From Sinomicrobium oceani (lineage in GTDB: Bacteria; Bacteroidota; Bacteroidia; Flavobacteriales; Flavobacteriaceae), in the NCBI RefSeq assembly GCF_900119185.1, contig NZ_FPJE01000007.1:158557-222556 (forward strand): a stretch of DNA of 64,000 nucleotides, read 5' to 3'. This document shows, piece after piece, positions 1-9,391 of the stretch. The position numbers and the translations under genes are program-made. How positions within the stretch are numbered: the first letter of the stretch is position 1; each line of letters opens with the position of its first letter. Under the pieces are notes generated by a model that had not been told where the DNA came from, made no database searches, and saw only the letters and a list, made by a program, of their open reading frames with translations.

Positions 1-346
1 TACGGAGATTACGGAGCGATTCCTCTACGGAAGTGATGATATAACCGGCAGTATGATCATAATGTTTTACCTTGTTCTCACGCTTTTCACACACATACTG
101 TATCCCGCATTTGGAAATCAACCGGATATCTTCCCTTGCGATACCACTCTTTACGAAGGCCTTCCCGAATTCTTCTTCCGTCGTGTAGCCGCCGTAAATA
201 TCGGCATGATCAAAAGTATTGATCCCGTGATCGAGGCAATGCCGTATACGCAGCCCCATCTCCTTCTCCGACAACTTCTTTCCCCAGCTTCCCCAGTTCA
301 TCGTTCCTGCAATTATCCTGGAAAACTCCGTATGTACATCTTTCAT
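1..346 (-). CDS. aldo/keto reductase, N-terminal part (runs off window)
   Basis: The minus strand encodes about 115 residues starting MKDVHTEFSRIIAGTMNWG and still open at base 1. The section NTFDHADIYGG carries the Asp and Tyr of the aldo/keto reductase active site (D-x-x-x-x-Y), and the first strand plus the 'EKEMGLRIRHCLDHGI' helix match the NADPH-dependent YdhF-like reductases. The enzyme is expected to be cytosolic and to reduce aldehydes or ketones; the substrate cannot be read from this part. The start is ATG at 346-344. It is divergent from the Bat operon across a 402-bp gap. Confidence 0.85.
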   Translation of the reverse strand, partial: MKDVHTEFSRIIAGTMNWGSWGKKLSEKEMGLRIRHCLDHGINTFDHADIYGGYTTEEEFGKAFVKSGIAREDIRLISKCGIQYVCEKRENKVKHYDHTAGYIITSVEESLRNLR

Positions 347-748
347 AAAAATCCGGTTAATCTTAAAGTTGTTCAGGAAACAGACCTGCCTTTCGTGTAT
401 AAAAGTAACATTTTATTTCGGAGATGACAGGAACGGTTTATTAAAAAAACAGTACTTTCGGGCCTTACCGCTTTTTCCGGCGGCAGGCTCAACGGCTATA
501 CTTCCGACCAACGGAAACCAGGAGTGCCATACGACCTCCCTCCTGCGAGACGCTCCCGGAAGCATTCCTGTTTTTTAAGAAATTACACGCACGCGTTAAT
601 TTATCATAATTTTTTGCAAACAGTACGTTATTAATCCGCTACCGTTTTATTTTTTAACTATAAATTAACTGTGAGGTTTTAAATTAATTTTTCAATTTGC
701 ATCGTAATGGCTAGGTTTAGTATATTCACGGCGGAAAAATTATAATCA
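347..748. other. 402-bp intergenic region before the Bat operon
   Basis: This stretch lies between two divergent genes and should hold both promoters. It becomes AT-rich after about 590. The short open frames in it have no recognisable protein character. No RNA gene and no clear terminator were recognised. Confidence 0.6.
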
Positions 749-1750
749 ATGGAAGACAACAGAACTTCAGATATTGGTCTTATCAATGAAAAAATACAGC
801 GGGAGAGTGCTTTTGTAGACCTGCTGACCCTTGAAATGAACAAGGTCATCGTAGGACAAAAACACATGGTAGAACGTTTACTGATAGGCCTTCTGGCCCA
901 GGGACACATTCTCCTGGAAGGCGTACCCGGACTGGCAAAAACCCTATCTATCAACACTCTGGCAAAAGCCGTACACGGCAGCTTTAGCAGGATACAGTTT
1001 ACACCCGACCTGCTTCCTGCAGATGTGGTGGGTACCATGATCTACAACATCAAGGAAAACGATTTTTCCATTAAGAAAGGGCCTATCTTCGCCAATTTCG
1101 TACTGGCAGATGAGATCAACAGGGCTCCGGCAAAAGTACAGTCGGCCCTTCTGGAGGCAATGCAGGAAAAGCAGGTAACTATCGGGGATGAAACCTTTCC
1201 GCTGGACAAACCGTTCCTGGTTATGGCAACGCAAAACCCGGTAGAACAGGAAGGAACCTATCCGCTTCCGGAAGCTCAGGTAGACCGTTTCATGCTGAAA
1301 ACCGTAATAGATTACCCGAAACTCGATGAGGAACAGCTCATCATCCGTGCCAATCTCAAGGGAGCTTACGAACAGGTAAATCCCGTAGTTACCCTCGACC
1401 AGATCCGTAGCGCCCAACAGGCCGTACGTGAGGTTTACATGGACGAGAAGATCGAAAAATACATCCTGGATATTATTTTTGCGACACGTTACCCGGAAAA
1501 ATACAAACTATCCGACATCAAACCCCTGATCAATTTCGGTGCTTCACCAAGGGGTAGTATCAACCTGGCGAGCGCGGCAAAATGTTATGCTTTTATCAAG
1601 CGCAGAGGCTATGTGATACCCGAAGATGTCCGGGCCATCGTACACGATGTACTTCGTCACAGAATAGGTATAACCTATGAGGCCGAAGCCGAGAACATCA
1701 CTTCCGTAGACATTATCAACAAAATCGTAAACGAAGTCGAAGTACCTTAG
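749..1750 (+). CDS. moxR: MoxR-family AAA+ ATPase
   Basis: This 333-residue protein is a MoxR-type AAA+ ATPase, a cytosolic chaperone-like ATPase that works with von Willebrand A (VWA) proteins. Walker A is GVPGLAKT (about 58-65), Walker B/sensor is LADEINRA (about 117-124), and the MATQNPVEQEGTYPLPEAQ motif is characteristic of the family; the C-terminal AAA lid follows. It is the first gene of a Bat operon and is followed by DUF58, batA and batB, the usual partners. The ATG at 749 starts an acidic N-terminus of normal family length. The family role is known; the client complex here is inferred from context. Confidence 0.95.
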   Translation: MEDNRTSDIGLINEKIQRESAFVDLLTLEMNKVIVGQKHMVERLLIGLLAQGHILLEGVPGLAKTLSINTLAKAVHGSFSRIQFTPDLLPADVVGTMIYNIKENDFSIKKGPIFANFVLADEINRAPAKVQSALLEAMQEKQVTIGDETFPLDKPFLVMATQNPVEQEGTYPLPEAQVDRFMLKTVIDYPKLDEEQLIIRANLKGAYEQVNPVVTLDQIRSAQQAVREVYMDEKIEKYILDIIFATRYPEKYKLSDIKPLINFGASPRGSINLASAAKCYAFIKRRGYVIPEDVRAIVHDVLRHRIGITYEAEAENITSVDIINKIVNEVEVP

Positions 1751-1880
1751 CCCTTACGGCCTGGTGCCGGGTAAGGAGTACAATATGGCTTCGAAAGCAA
1801 TACTAACAGATCAATCCGTCTCATGCCTTGGCTTTAGATGACGGACCCCCCTCCCCCGGGAGGAAACAGGAAGGGCCAGT

Positions 1881-2747
1881 ATGGATACCAAAGAACTACT
1901 TAAAAAAGTCAGGAAAATAGAGATCAAGACACGCCGGTTGTCCGATCACATCTTTGGAGGCGAATATCACTCTACCTTCAAGGGCAGGGGTATGACATTC
2001 AGCGAGGTCCGGCAATACCAGTTCGGGGATGACGTAAGGAGTATCGACTGGAACGTAACGGCCCGCTATAACGAGCCGTATGTCAAGGTCTTCGAAGAAG
2101 AACGTGAACTCACGATGATGCTTGTGGCCGATGTGAGCGGAAGCCAGTTTTTCGGGACTACGGCACAGTTCAAGAACGAGATCATCACAGAGATCTCCGC
2201 TACTCTTGCTTTTTCTGCCCTTCAGAATAACGACAAGATAGGCCTGATCCTTTTTTCCGACCAGATCGAACTGTATATCCCTCCGAAAAAAGGAAAATCG
2301 CATGTACTCCGCATCATACGTGAATTGCTGGAGTTTAAATCCGAAAGCAAAAAAACCGATATTGCGGGAGCGCTCAAGTTTCTGTCGAACGTCATGAAAA
2401 AGAAAGCCATTGTTTTTGTGCTTTCAGACTTTATGGCCGAAGATTATAACCACACCCTGAAAATCGTAGGTAAAAAACACGATATTACCGGTATCAGGGT
2501 TTACGACAAACACGAAGAAAGCCTTCCCAACCTGGGGCTTATCATGGCAGAAGACGAAGAGACCGGCGAGTTGATCGCCGTTAATACGGGGTCCGGAAAA
2601 GTCCGGAAAAACTATACCGCCTATCACCGGGAACGGGTAGATTATTTCCAGAATTCGTTTACCAAAAACGGGGCGGGAATACTGCATAACCGGGTAGACG
2701 AAAGCTATGTAAAAAAATTATTGGGTTATTTTAAAAGAAGAGCGTAA
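1881..2747 (+). CDS. DUF58 domain protein (VWA-like)
   Basis: The 288-residue protein has the DUF58 signature, FGDDVRSIDWNVTARY followed by EPYVKVFEEERELTMML, then a VWA-like fold with ADVSGS as a degenerate metal-site motif. No signal peptide or membrane helix is seen, so it should be cytosolic. DUF58 proteins almost always sit next to MoxR ATPases, as here (130-bp gap), and are thought to act with them in assembling or folding membrane VWA complexes. The biochemical role is not established. Confidence 0.92.
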   Translation: MDTKELLKKVRKIEIKTRRLSDHIFGGEYHSTFKGRGMTFSEVRQYQFGDDVRSIDWNVTARYNEPYVKVFEEERELTMMLVADVSGSQFFGTTAQFKNEIITEISATLAFSALQNNDKIGLILFSDQIELYIPPKKGKSHVLRIIRELLEFKSESKKTDIAGALKFLSNVMKKKAIVFVLSDFMAEDYNHTLKIVGKKHDITGIRVYDKHEESLPNLGLIMAEDEETGELIAVNTGSGKVRKNYTAYHRERVDYFQNSFTKNGAGILHNRVDESYVKKLLGYFKRRA

Positions 2748-2769
2748 AGCCGTAAACCCGGAACTTGTA

Positions 2770-4431
2770 ATGATAAGAGATCTTTTGCATAACAAAAAAA
2801 GACTTTCCCTCCCGAAGGGAACAGGCATACTGTTTGCCATGATGTTCCTCATGGCGCCCGTGCAGATCGTGGCCCAGGATACTCCCCGGGTGACTTCAAA
2901 GATCGACTCCACTCATATACGCATCGGGGAGCAGGTTCAGTTTGAGATCTCCGTCGAAGCCGATACGACTACACTGGTCGTATTCCCGGAAGGACAGACT
3001 TTTGCACCGCTCGAAATGGTGCGTGCTTCAGACATCGATACCTTCCGCAATAAAGACCGTATGAACCTCATCAGGACATACGCCCTGACACAGTTCGATT
3101 CCGGTCATTATACCCTGCCCCGGCAAAAGATCATCGTTAACAATAAAGAATTATACACGGATTCCCTACAGGTCCTCGTCAACGATATTGCCGTAGACAC
3201 CACTACGCAGAAGATGTACGATATCAAACCCCTGGCCGAGGTTTCCAGAAACTATTCGGACTGGGTCCGTTATCTCATTTGGGGTATTGTTTTTCTGGCT
3301 GTTGCAGGGGCACTGATCTATTGGTTTTTTCTGCGGAAGAAGCCGCTTACCCAGGAAGAAAAAGAGGCATTGCTCCCTCCTTTCGACAGGGCGCTCCTCG
3401 GGCTTAAACAGCTGGAAGAATCGCGCTACCTCATCCAGTCGCAATACAAGGAGTACTATTCGGAACTCACTAACATCGTAAGAGCCTACCTGGAAGAAGA
3501 AGTGCATATTTCCGCCATGGAAAGTACGACCGAAGAGCTGGTTGCCAAGCTCGAAATGATGCAACAGGCCGGAAAACTCAACCTGGAAAAGGACACGATA
3601 ACCAATTTTAAAAGCGTCCTGCAAAAGGCCGACCTGGTAAAATTCGCCCGGTCGCGACCCGACACCCATGGTGCAGAGGAAGACCGGAAAGTCATAGAAA
3701 ACGTGGTCGTACGAACCAAGGAAGCGATTCCCGAGCCCACCGAAGAAGAACTTTTGCAACGCGAAGAGTATATCGCCGAAATGGCGCGGAAAAAACGAAA
3801 GAAAAAGAGAATTACCACAATCATCATTGCAGCGGCCGTACTGGTTGTTGCCCTGGGAGGTGCGGTTACCTATTACGGGTTTACCAAGGTCAAGGACACT
3901 GTTTTCGGGCATCCCACCCGCGAATTGCTGCATGGCGAATGGGTAAACAGCGAATACGGCTACCCTGCCATAGTCCTGGAAACCCCACAGGTACTGAAGC
4001 GAACCGCAATAGAACTTCCGGAATCCCTGAAACAGGTTATAAGCACAAACCAGACTTTTACGTACGGCGGGCTCCTGGGCGATTTTCACATATCGGCCAG
4101 TGTCACTACGTTCCGCGAGGGTGTGGAATTTAATATGGAAGATGCCATACAGGGTTCTGTGAAAACCATGGAGCAGCAAGGCGCTAAAAATATCATTGTA
4201 AAACAGGATGAGTTTACCACACCTTCGGGTAAAAAAGGAATTAAAGTCCACGGCAGTATGGATATTACACTTCCGGGTACCGAAAAAAGCGAAAAAGGAG
4301 AATACATTATACTGAATTTTAATGAAAAAGGAGCTTTCCAGCAGGTTATCATCATTCACAGACAGGATGACCGGTATGCGAAAGACATCGAAAACAGGAT
4401 CGTGAATTCCATCGATTTTAAAAACCAATAA
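2770..4431 (+). CDS. Bat-operon membrane protein, BatD-like with C-terminal extension
   Basis: The 553-residue protein starts with a signal or anchor helix (about 18-36), followed by a beta-rich periplasmic region (about 40-150), a membrane helix (about 168-190), a cytosolic helical region (about 200-345), a second helix (about 348-370) preceded by a KKRKKKR stretch, and a C-terminal extracytoplasmic beta-rich domain (about 380-553). The front half resembles the BatD architecture: Ig-like domain, membrane helix, then a cytosolic helical domain with an FDRALLGLKQL start. It lies between DUF58 and batA, 2 bp from the batA start, so it is co-translated. The function is unknown. Confidence 0.8.
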   Translation: MIRDLLHNKKRLSLPKGTGILFAMMFLMAPVQIVAQDTPRVTSKIDSTHIRIGEQVQFEISVEADTTTLVVFPEGQTFAPLEMVRASDIDTFRNKDRMNLIRTYALTQFDSGHYTLPRQKIIVNNKELYTDSLQVLVNDIAVDTTTQKMYDIKPLAEVSRNYSDWVRYLIWGIVFLAVAGALIYWFFLRKKPLTQEEKEALLPPFDRALLGLKQLEESRYLIQSQYKEYYSELTNIVRAYLEEEVHISAMESTTEELVAKLEMMQQAGKLNLEKDTITNFKSVLQKADLVKFARSRPDTHGAEEDRKVIENVVVRTKEAIPEPTEEELLQREEYIAEMARKKRKKKRITTIIIAAAVLVVALGGAVTYYGFTKVKDTVFGHPTRELLHGEWVNSEYGYPAIVLETPQVLKRTAIELPESLKQVISTNQTFTYGGLLGDFHISASVTTFREGVEFNMEDAIQGSVKTMEQQGAKNIIVKQDEFTTPSGKKGIKVHGSMDITLPGTEKSEKGEYIILNFNEKGAFQQVIIIHRQDDRYAKDIENRIVNSIDFKNQ

Positions 4432-4433
4432 CC

Positions 4434-5435
4434 ATGCTGGAGAATATTCAATTTGCCAATCCGCAGTTCTTCTGGTTGCTCTTATTGCTTCCTCTGGCTA
4501 TCGTATGGTATGTACTAAAGCGAAAAAAGGAAACGGCACCCTTAAAGATATCGACGATCAAAGGTTTTAAAGCCGGGGGGTCGGTGCTACCCCGTTTAAA
4601 ACCGATACTTTTTGTAATGCGCTTGCTGGCAATGGCCGCCCTGATCACGGCAATGGCAAGACCGCAAACGCTCGATATTTCTTCGAGAACCAAGACCACC
4701 AGGGGTATCGACATTGTAATGGCACTCGACTTTTCATCGAGTATGCTCGCCAAAGACCTCAAGCCCAACCGCCTCATCGCCCTCAAAGAAGTGGTTGCCG
4801 AATTTATAAAAAACAGGCCCAATGACAGGATAGGCCTCGTGGCCTATGCGGGCGAAAGCTATACGCCCATACCCGTAACGAGCGATAAGGCACTGGTACT
4901 AAACACACTAAAACAACTGGATTTCGAAACCCTCAGAGACGGTACCGCTATAGGTATGGGACTGGCCACCGCCGTTAACCGGCTCAAAGACAGCAAGGCC
5001 GAAAGCAAAGTCATTATACTGCTTACCGACGGGGTAAACAATACCGGGGTTATAGAACCGCTTACCGCAACAGAGCTGGCCAAGGAATACCACATCAAGA
5101 CATACACCATAGGACTGGGGACCAACGGAATGGCCATGACTCCCGTAGCCTATAATCCGGACGGTTCTTTCCGTTACGGTATGCAAAAAGTAGAGATCGA
5201 CGAAAAATTACTGAAAGATATTGCCCAGGAAACCGGGGGAAAATATTTCAGGGCCACCAACAACAGGAAACTGGAAGAGATCTACGAAGAGATCAATCAA
5301 CTGGAGACCACGGAAATAGAAGAATTTAAATATTACAATTACGACGAAAAATTCCGCCCCCTGGCCTTACTCGCCGGAGCACTGCTCTTCATAGAGCTTA
5401 TGCTTCGGTACACCGTATTCCGGAGCTTCGTATAA
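4434..5435 (+). CDS. batA: BatA, membrane VWA protein
   Basis: The 333-residue protein has two N-terminal membrane helices (about 10-27 and 58-78), a VWA domain with the MIDAS motif DFSSS (about 98-102) and the downstream LLTDG motif, and a C-terminal membrane helix. This is the BatA layout; the VWA domain should face the periplasm and bind a divalent metal. It begins 2 bp after the upstream gene, and batB follows with the same architecture. Bat proteins are linked to aerotolerance and stress survival in Bacteroides; the molecular task is unsettled. Confidence 0.93.
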   Translation: MLENIQFANPQFFWLLLLLPLAIVWYVLKRKKETAPLKISTIKGFKAGGSVLPRLKPILFVMRLLAMAALITAMARPQTLDISSRTKTTRGIDIVMALDFSSSMLAKDLKPNRLIALKEVVAEFIKNRPNDRIGLVAYAGESYTPIPVTSDKALVLNTLKQLDFETLRDGTAIGMGLATAVNRLKDSKAESKVIILLTDGVNNTGVIEPLTATELAKEYHIKTYTIGLGTNGMAMTPVAYNPDGSFRYGMQKVEIDEKLLKDIAQETGGKYFRATNNRKLEEIYEEINQLETTEIEEFKYYNYDEKFRPLALLAGALLFIELMLRYTVFRSFV

Positions 5436-5519
5436 CAGGCCGGAATGGACCGTATGTTTTAAAAAAACCTATGAAAACCGGGAGCTTATTAAGGCCCTTG
5501 TAAAACCATAAAAGAATAC

Positions 5520-6563
5520 ATGTACGTACTGGAAGAAAAAATATATTTTTATTTGCTCGCCATATTACCGTTGGTCGTGCTGCTTTTTCTTTTCCTGCAA
5601 TTGTGGAAAAAAAGGACGCAAAAGAAATTTGCCGATGCGCCCTTATTGAAAAGATTAAGCCCGGATACGTCCACGTTCAAACCTGTACTCAAACTCGTCA
5701 CCCTCCTGCTCGCCTTTACCTGCCTTGCATTTGCACTGGTAAATCCGAAGATTGGCACGAAGCTTGAGACCGTGAAACGTGAAGGTGTGGATATCGTATT
5801 TGCCGTAGACGTGTCTAAAAGTATGCTTGCCGAAGATATTACGCCAAACAGGCTGGAGAAGGCCAAAAGGCTTATTTCCGAGATCCTCGATCAGCTTGCC
5901 GGCGACCGCATCGGTATTATCGCATACGCAGGAGAAGCTTACCCCCAGCTGCCGATTACGACCGATTATGCTGCGGCCAAAATGTTCCTTCAGGGTATGA
6001 ATACCGATATGTTGTCTTCGCAGGGAACAGCCATCGGAGATGCCATTAACATGGCTTCCGGATATTTCAACGATGAGGAACAGACCAATAAAATACTGGT
6101 TATCGTATCGGACGGGGAAGACCACGAAAAAAATATTGAAGGCCCTATCGAGGAACTTACGCAGAAAGGAATCCGTATTGTTACCATCGGGGTCGGAACG
6201 CCCAAAGGAGGCCCTATCCCCATAAAACGAAGCGGCATTACGGAAACCTTCAAAAAAGACCGGCAGGGCGAAGTAGTGATCACCCAACTGGACGAAACCA
6301 CCCTGAAGGACATCGCCGGGGAGAGCAACGGAGCTTACATCAACGGGCAAAATACCTCCGAAGTCGTCTCTTTTATGAAGGACTACCTCGGGAAACTGGA
6401 CAAAAAAGAATACGAGACCAAACAATTTGCGGACTATAAGAGTCAGTTTCAATGGTTTTTGGGAGCTGCTATTTTATTTTTAATTTTAGACCTCCTCTTT
6501 TTGGAGCGAAAGACCGCATGGGTGCGGAAGCTCAACCTGTTTAACGAAAAAAATGAGAAATAA
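5520..6563 (+). CDS. batB: BatB, membrane VWA protein
   Basis: A 347-residue paralogue of the preceding BatA. It has two N-terminal membrane helices, a VWA domain with an intact MIDAS (DVSKS) and VSDGEDHE, and a C-terminal membrane helix near 310-330. The family usually forms a membrane complex with BatA. It is separated from batA by 84 bp and followed 43 bp later by batC. Confidence 0.93.
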   Translation: MYVLEEKIYFYLLAILPLVVLLFLFLQLWKKRTQKKFADAPLLKRLSPDTSTFKPVLKLVTLLLAFTCLAFALVNPKIGTKLETVKREGVDIVFAVDVSKSMLAEDITPNRLEKAKRLISEILDQLAGDRIGIIAYAGEAYPQLPITTDYAAAKMFLQGMNTDMLSSQGTAIGDAINMASGYFNDEEQTNKILVIVSDGEDHEKNIEGPIEELTQKGIRIVTIGVGTPKGGPIPIKRSGITETFKKDRQGEVVITQLDETTLKDIAGESNGAYINGQNTSEVVSFMKDYLGKLDKKEYETKQFADYKSQFQWFLGAAILFLILDLLFLERKTAWVRKLNLFNEKNEK

Positions 6564-6606
6564 CGCACAGATATCCGGACTTGCGAACTTCTAAAACAAC
6601 TGAAAA

Positions 6607-7536
6607 ATGACTGTTTTTTCTATACATAGCAGCATCACCGGGAACAGGGATCAACATCAAATGATCATCCCTGCATACCTGCTTACGGCGGTACTGTTTT
6701 TCTCTTGTCTTTCATCAAAAGCTCAGGACAAAGGGAAAGATGCCGAAGCCGAAAAAACGATCAAAGCTTCGGAAAACCTGACTTACGAAGCCAACAAACA
6801 ACTGGCTGGCGATGATTTTGAGGATGCGGAAGTCAGTTACCGGAAAGCTATTGCCAAAAACCCGGAGAACGCCACTGCAAAGTACAACCTCGGTAATGCA
6901 TACTATCGCAGAGAGGACCTCGGAGAAGCCTTTTCCCGATACAAACAAGCCGGAGAAACGGCAACAGATCAGGCAGCAAAACACAGGGCCTATCACAACC
7001 TGGGGAATGTATTCATGAAAAACAAGGAATACCAGAAAGCCGTCGAAGCCTATAAAGAGGCCCTGCGAAACGATCCTACCGACGAAGAAACCCGTTACAA
7101 CCTCGCTCTTGCCAAGGAAATGCTCGAGAAAAATCCGCCGCAGAACAACGACGACAATAAAGACGATAAAAACCAGGACCAGAATAAAGACAAAGACCAG
7201 CAGGATCAGGACAAGCAAGACCAGAACCAGGGTGGCGAGGATAATAAAGACCAGGATCAGAAAGATCAGGGAGATCAAGGTGACAAGGGCGATCAACCCG
7301 AGGATAACAAAGACAAGGGCAACGACGACAAAGGTGGTCAGGATCAGAAAGACCAGGGAGAAGACGGACAACCCGAAGACGGAGAAGGACAACCGCAACC
7401 CGGACAAAGCGAATTATCTCCGCAACAGATACAGGCGCTGCTCGAAGCCATGGGCCGTGAAGAAAAACGAGTACAGGATAAAATAAATGCCAAAAAGGCC
7501 AAAGGCGCAAAAACGTCCACGGAAAAAGACTGGTAA
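6607..7536 (+). CDS. batC: BatC, TPR protein with D/K/Q-rich tail
   Basis: The 309-residue protein has a signal-like hydrophobic segment (about 20-38), then three or so TPR units (about 55-165, with motifs such as AKYNLGNAYY and AYHNLGNVF), then a low-complexity stretch of about 100 residues made almost entirely of D, Q, K, N, G and E (about 170-275), and a short charged helix at the end. TPR repeats suggest a scaffold for the Bat complex in the periplasm. The start could also be the internal ATG at 6661, which places the hydrophobic segment closer to the N-terminus. Confidence 0.88.
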   Translation: MTVFSIHSSITGNRDQHQMIIPAYLLTAVLFFSCLSSKAQDKGKDAEAEKTIKASENLTYEANKQLAGDDFEDAEVSYRKAIAKNPENATAKYNLGNAYYRREDLGEAFSRYKQAGETATDQAAKHRAYHNLGNVFMKNKEYQKAVEAYKEALRNDPTDEETRYNLALAKEMLEKNPPQNNDDNKDDKNQDQNKDKDQQDQDKQDQNQGGEDNKDQDQKDQGDQGDKGDQPEDNKDKGNDDKGGQDQKDQGEDGQPEDGEGQPQPGQSELSPQQIQALLEAMGREEKRVQDKINAKKAKGAKTSTEKDW

Positions 7537-7577
7537 CCCGGACGGTTCTTCCGGAACATAATGCCATTTAGAATACC

Positions 7578-9353
7578 ATGATATTGAAAAAAAACATATT
7601 TATATTATCCGCATTACTACTGCTGTTTTCCCTGGCATTCGCCCAGGAAGATGCGGTACAGTTCGAAGCTAACGTCAGCAAAGAAAAGCTGGGGGTTAAC
7701 GAGCGGCTCCGTGTGGATTTTAAAATGAACAAAGACGGCGATAACTTTACACCACCGGATTTCGAAGGGTTTACCGTAGTTATGGGCCCAAACCAGTCCG
7801 TCAGTCATTCGTGGATAAACGGGAAACGCAGTTTTTCCAAAACCTATTCCTACATACTCTCTCCCGTAGGGCGGGGAAAATTTACTATTAAACAGGCCAC
7901 GATCGAGATCGATGGCAATACCTACAAGACCTTACCGGTCCATATCGAAGTCACTGCCGCAGTAGACAATCCCGGAGAGGAAAATCCGGCGGCCATTGCC
8001 GAAGACAAGCTACACCTGGTTGCCGAGGTGTCCAAGGGCAATCCGTACCTTAACGAGGCGATTACCGTGGTGTATAAGCTTTATGTAAGTCCGGATACCA
8101 ACGTGTCGGATTTTCGTCCGCTGGACAACCCTAAATACAATAACTTCTGGAGCCAGGAAATCGAAATACAACGTTTTGAAGTAAAGAACGGCACGTACCA
8201 GGGCAAGCCGTATCGTTATGTAGTCCTCAAACAGGTTGTGCTCTATCCGCAGAAGGAAGGCGAACTCAGCCTGGAACCACTTTCCCTTGACGTCACTGTC
8301 GATGTCCCTACGAACAAGAGAGATATTTTCGGGGGGCGCCTGTACACCCAGGCACACCGAACGGTTTCTGCCGGGAAGAGAACCATCAATGTCAAATCGT
8401 TACCTGCACAGGGAAGGCCCGCCGATTTCAGCGGAGCCGTTGGTAAATTCTCCTTTAAGGTCACTTCTTCCAAAAACACCCTGAAATCTTCGGAATCCTT
8501 TCAGCTGAAAGTAGCCGTACAGGGTAAAGGAAACTTTAAACTTTTCTCCCTGCCCAAGATGGAACTGCCCAGCGCTATGGAGGTCTATAACCCCGAGTTT
8601 AAAGAAAACATATCAACATCGCTGTCGGGCATGTCCGGGTCCGTATCCGACAATTACACCGTAGTTCCCCAGTTTAAGGGGCAATATACTATTCCGGATA
8701 TCACATTTTCTTACTTCGATCCCGAAACCGCATCGTACAAGACCCTGCATTCCGAACAGGCTACCGTAAATGTAACGCAGGGACCCCAGCAGGCTGTGGC
8801 CTCCGGCGGCGAAACCCCGGGTACGGCCAAACAAAATGTCGTTGCAGCAGGAAGCCAGTTCCGGTTTATCAAACTATCACCCGGACTGACATCCATGGAA
8901 TCGGATGATTTTTTCGGCTCCGGGTTGTTCTATATGCTACTGGCACTGCCTTTCCTCTTTATCCCCTTAGCCATTTTTGCCATAAAAAGGAAACAGAAGA
9001 TCTCGGCAGACGTACAGGGCAACAAGATCCGCAAGGCCAACAGGCTGGCCAGGAAATACCTTTCCGAAGCCAGAAAGGCCCTGGGCAAAAAAGAAGATTT
9101 TTACATCGCCCTGGAAAAAGCATTACACAATTATCTCAAGGCCAAACTCCATATCGAAACCTCGGAGTTCAGCAAAGAGAAAATCACGGCTTTACTTCAG
9201 GAAAAAGAAGTGGACACACCGAGTATCGAAGGCTTTATAGGCCTGCTGCAAAGCTGCGAACTGGCCAGGTACACCCCGGCATCGGAAGTGGCCATGCAAC
9301 AGGATTACGACAAAGCGGTTACGGTGATCTCACAAATGGACAAGCAGATCTGA
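7578..9353 (+). CDS. batD: BatD, membrane-anchored oxygen-tolerance protein
   Basis: The 591-residue protein has a clear signal peptide (ending near SLAFAQ), a long periplasmic region of repeated Ig-like beta domains, one membrane helix (about 450-470) and a cytosolic helical tail. This matches BatD (oxygen tolerance family). It lies 41 bp after batC and just before batE. The motif LFYMLLALPFLFIPLAIFAI marks the membrane helix. The role is as part of the Bat membrane complex; no enzymatic activity is expected. Confidence 0.93.
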   Translation: MILKKNIFILSALLLLFSLAFAQEDAVQFEANVSKEKLGVNERLRVDFKMNKDGDNFTPPDFEGFTVVMGPNQSVSHSWINGKRSFSKTYSYILSPVGRGKFTIKQATIEIDGNTYKTLPVHIEVTAAVDNPGEENPAAIAEDKLHLVAEVSKGNPYLNEAITVVYKLYVSPDTNVSDFRPLDNPKYNNFWSQEIEIQRFEVKNGTYQGKPYRYVVLKQVVLYPQKEGELSLEPLSLDVTVDVPTNKRDIFGGRLYTQAHRTVSAGKRTINVKSLPAQGRPADFSGAVGKFSFKVTSSKNTLKSSESFQLKVAVQGKGNFKLFSLPKMELPSAMEVYNPEFKENISTSLSGMSGSVSDNYTVVPQFKGQYTIPDITFSYFDPETASYKTLHSEQATVNVTQGPQQAVASGGETPGTAKQNVVAAGSQFRFIKLSPGLTSMESDDFFGSGLFYMLLALPFLFIPLAIFAIKRKQKISADVQGNKIRKANRLARKYLSEARKALGKKEDFYIALEKALHNYLKAKLHIETSEFSKEKITALLQEKEVDTPSIEGFIGLLQSCELARYTPASEVAMQQDYDKAVTVISQMDKQI

Positions 9354-9391
9354 AGTTGAACAATTTAGGACACCATATAAGAACGTATATC

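Noticed and set aside
7076..7567. Several frames opposite or offset from batC
   Set aside because: They arise from the repetitive D/K/Q-rich region; the batC frame continues a TPR domain.
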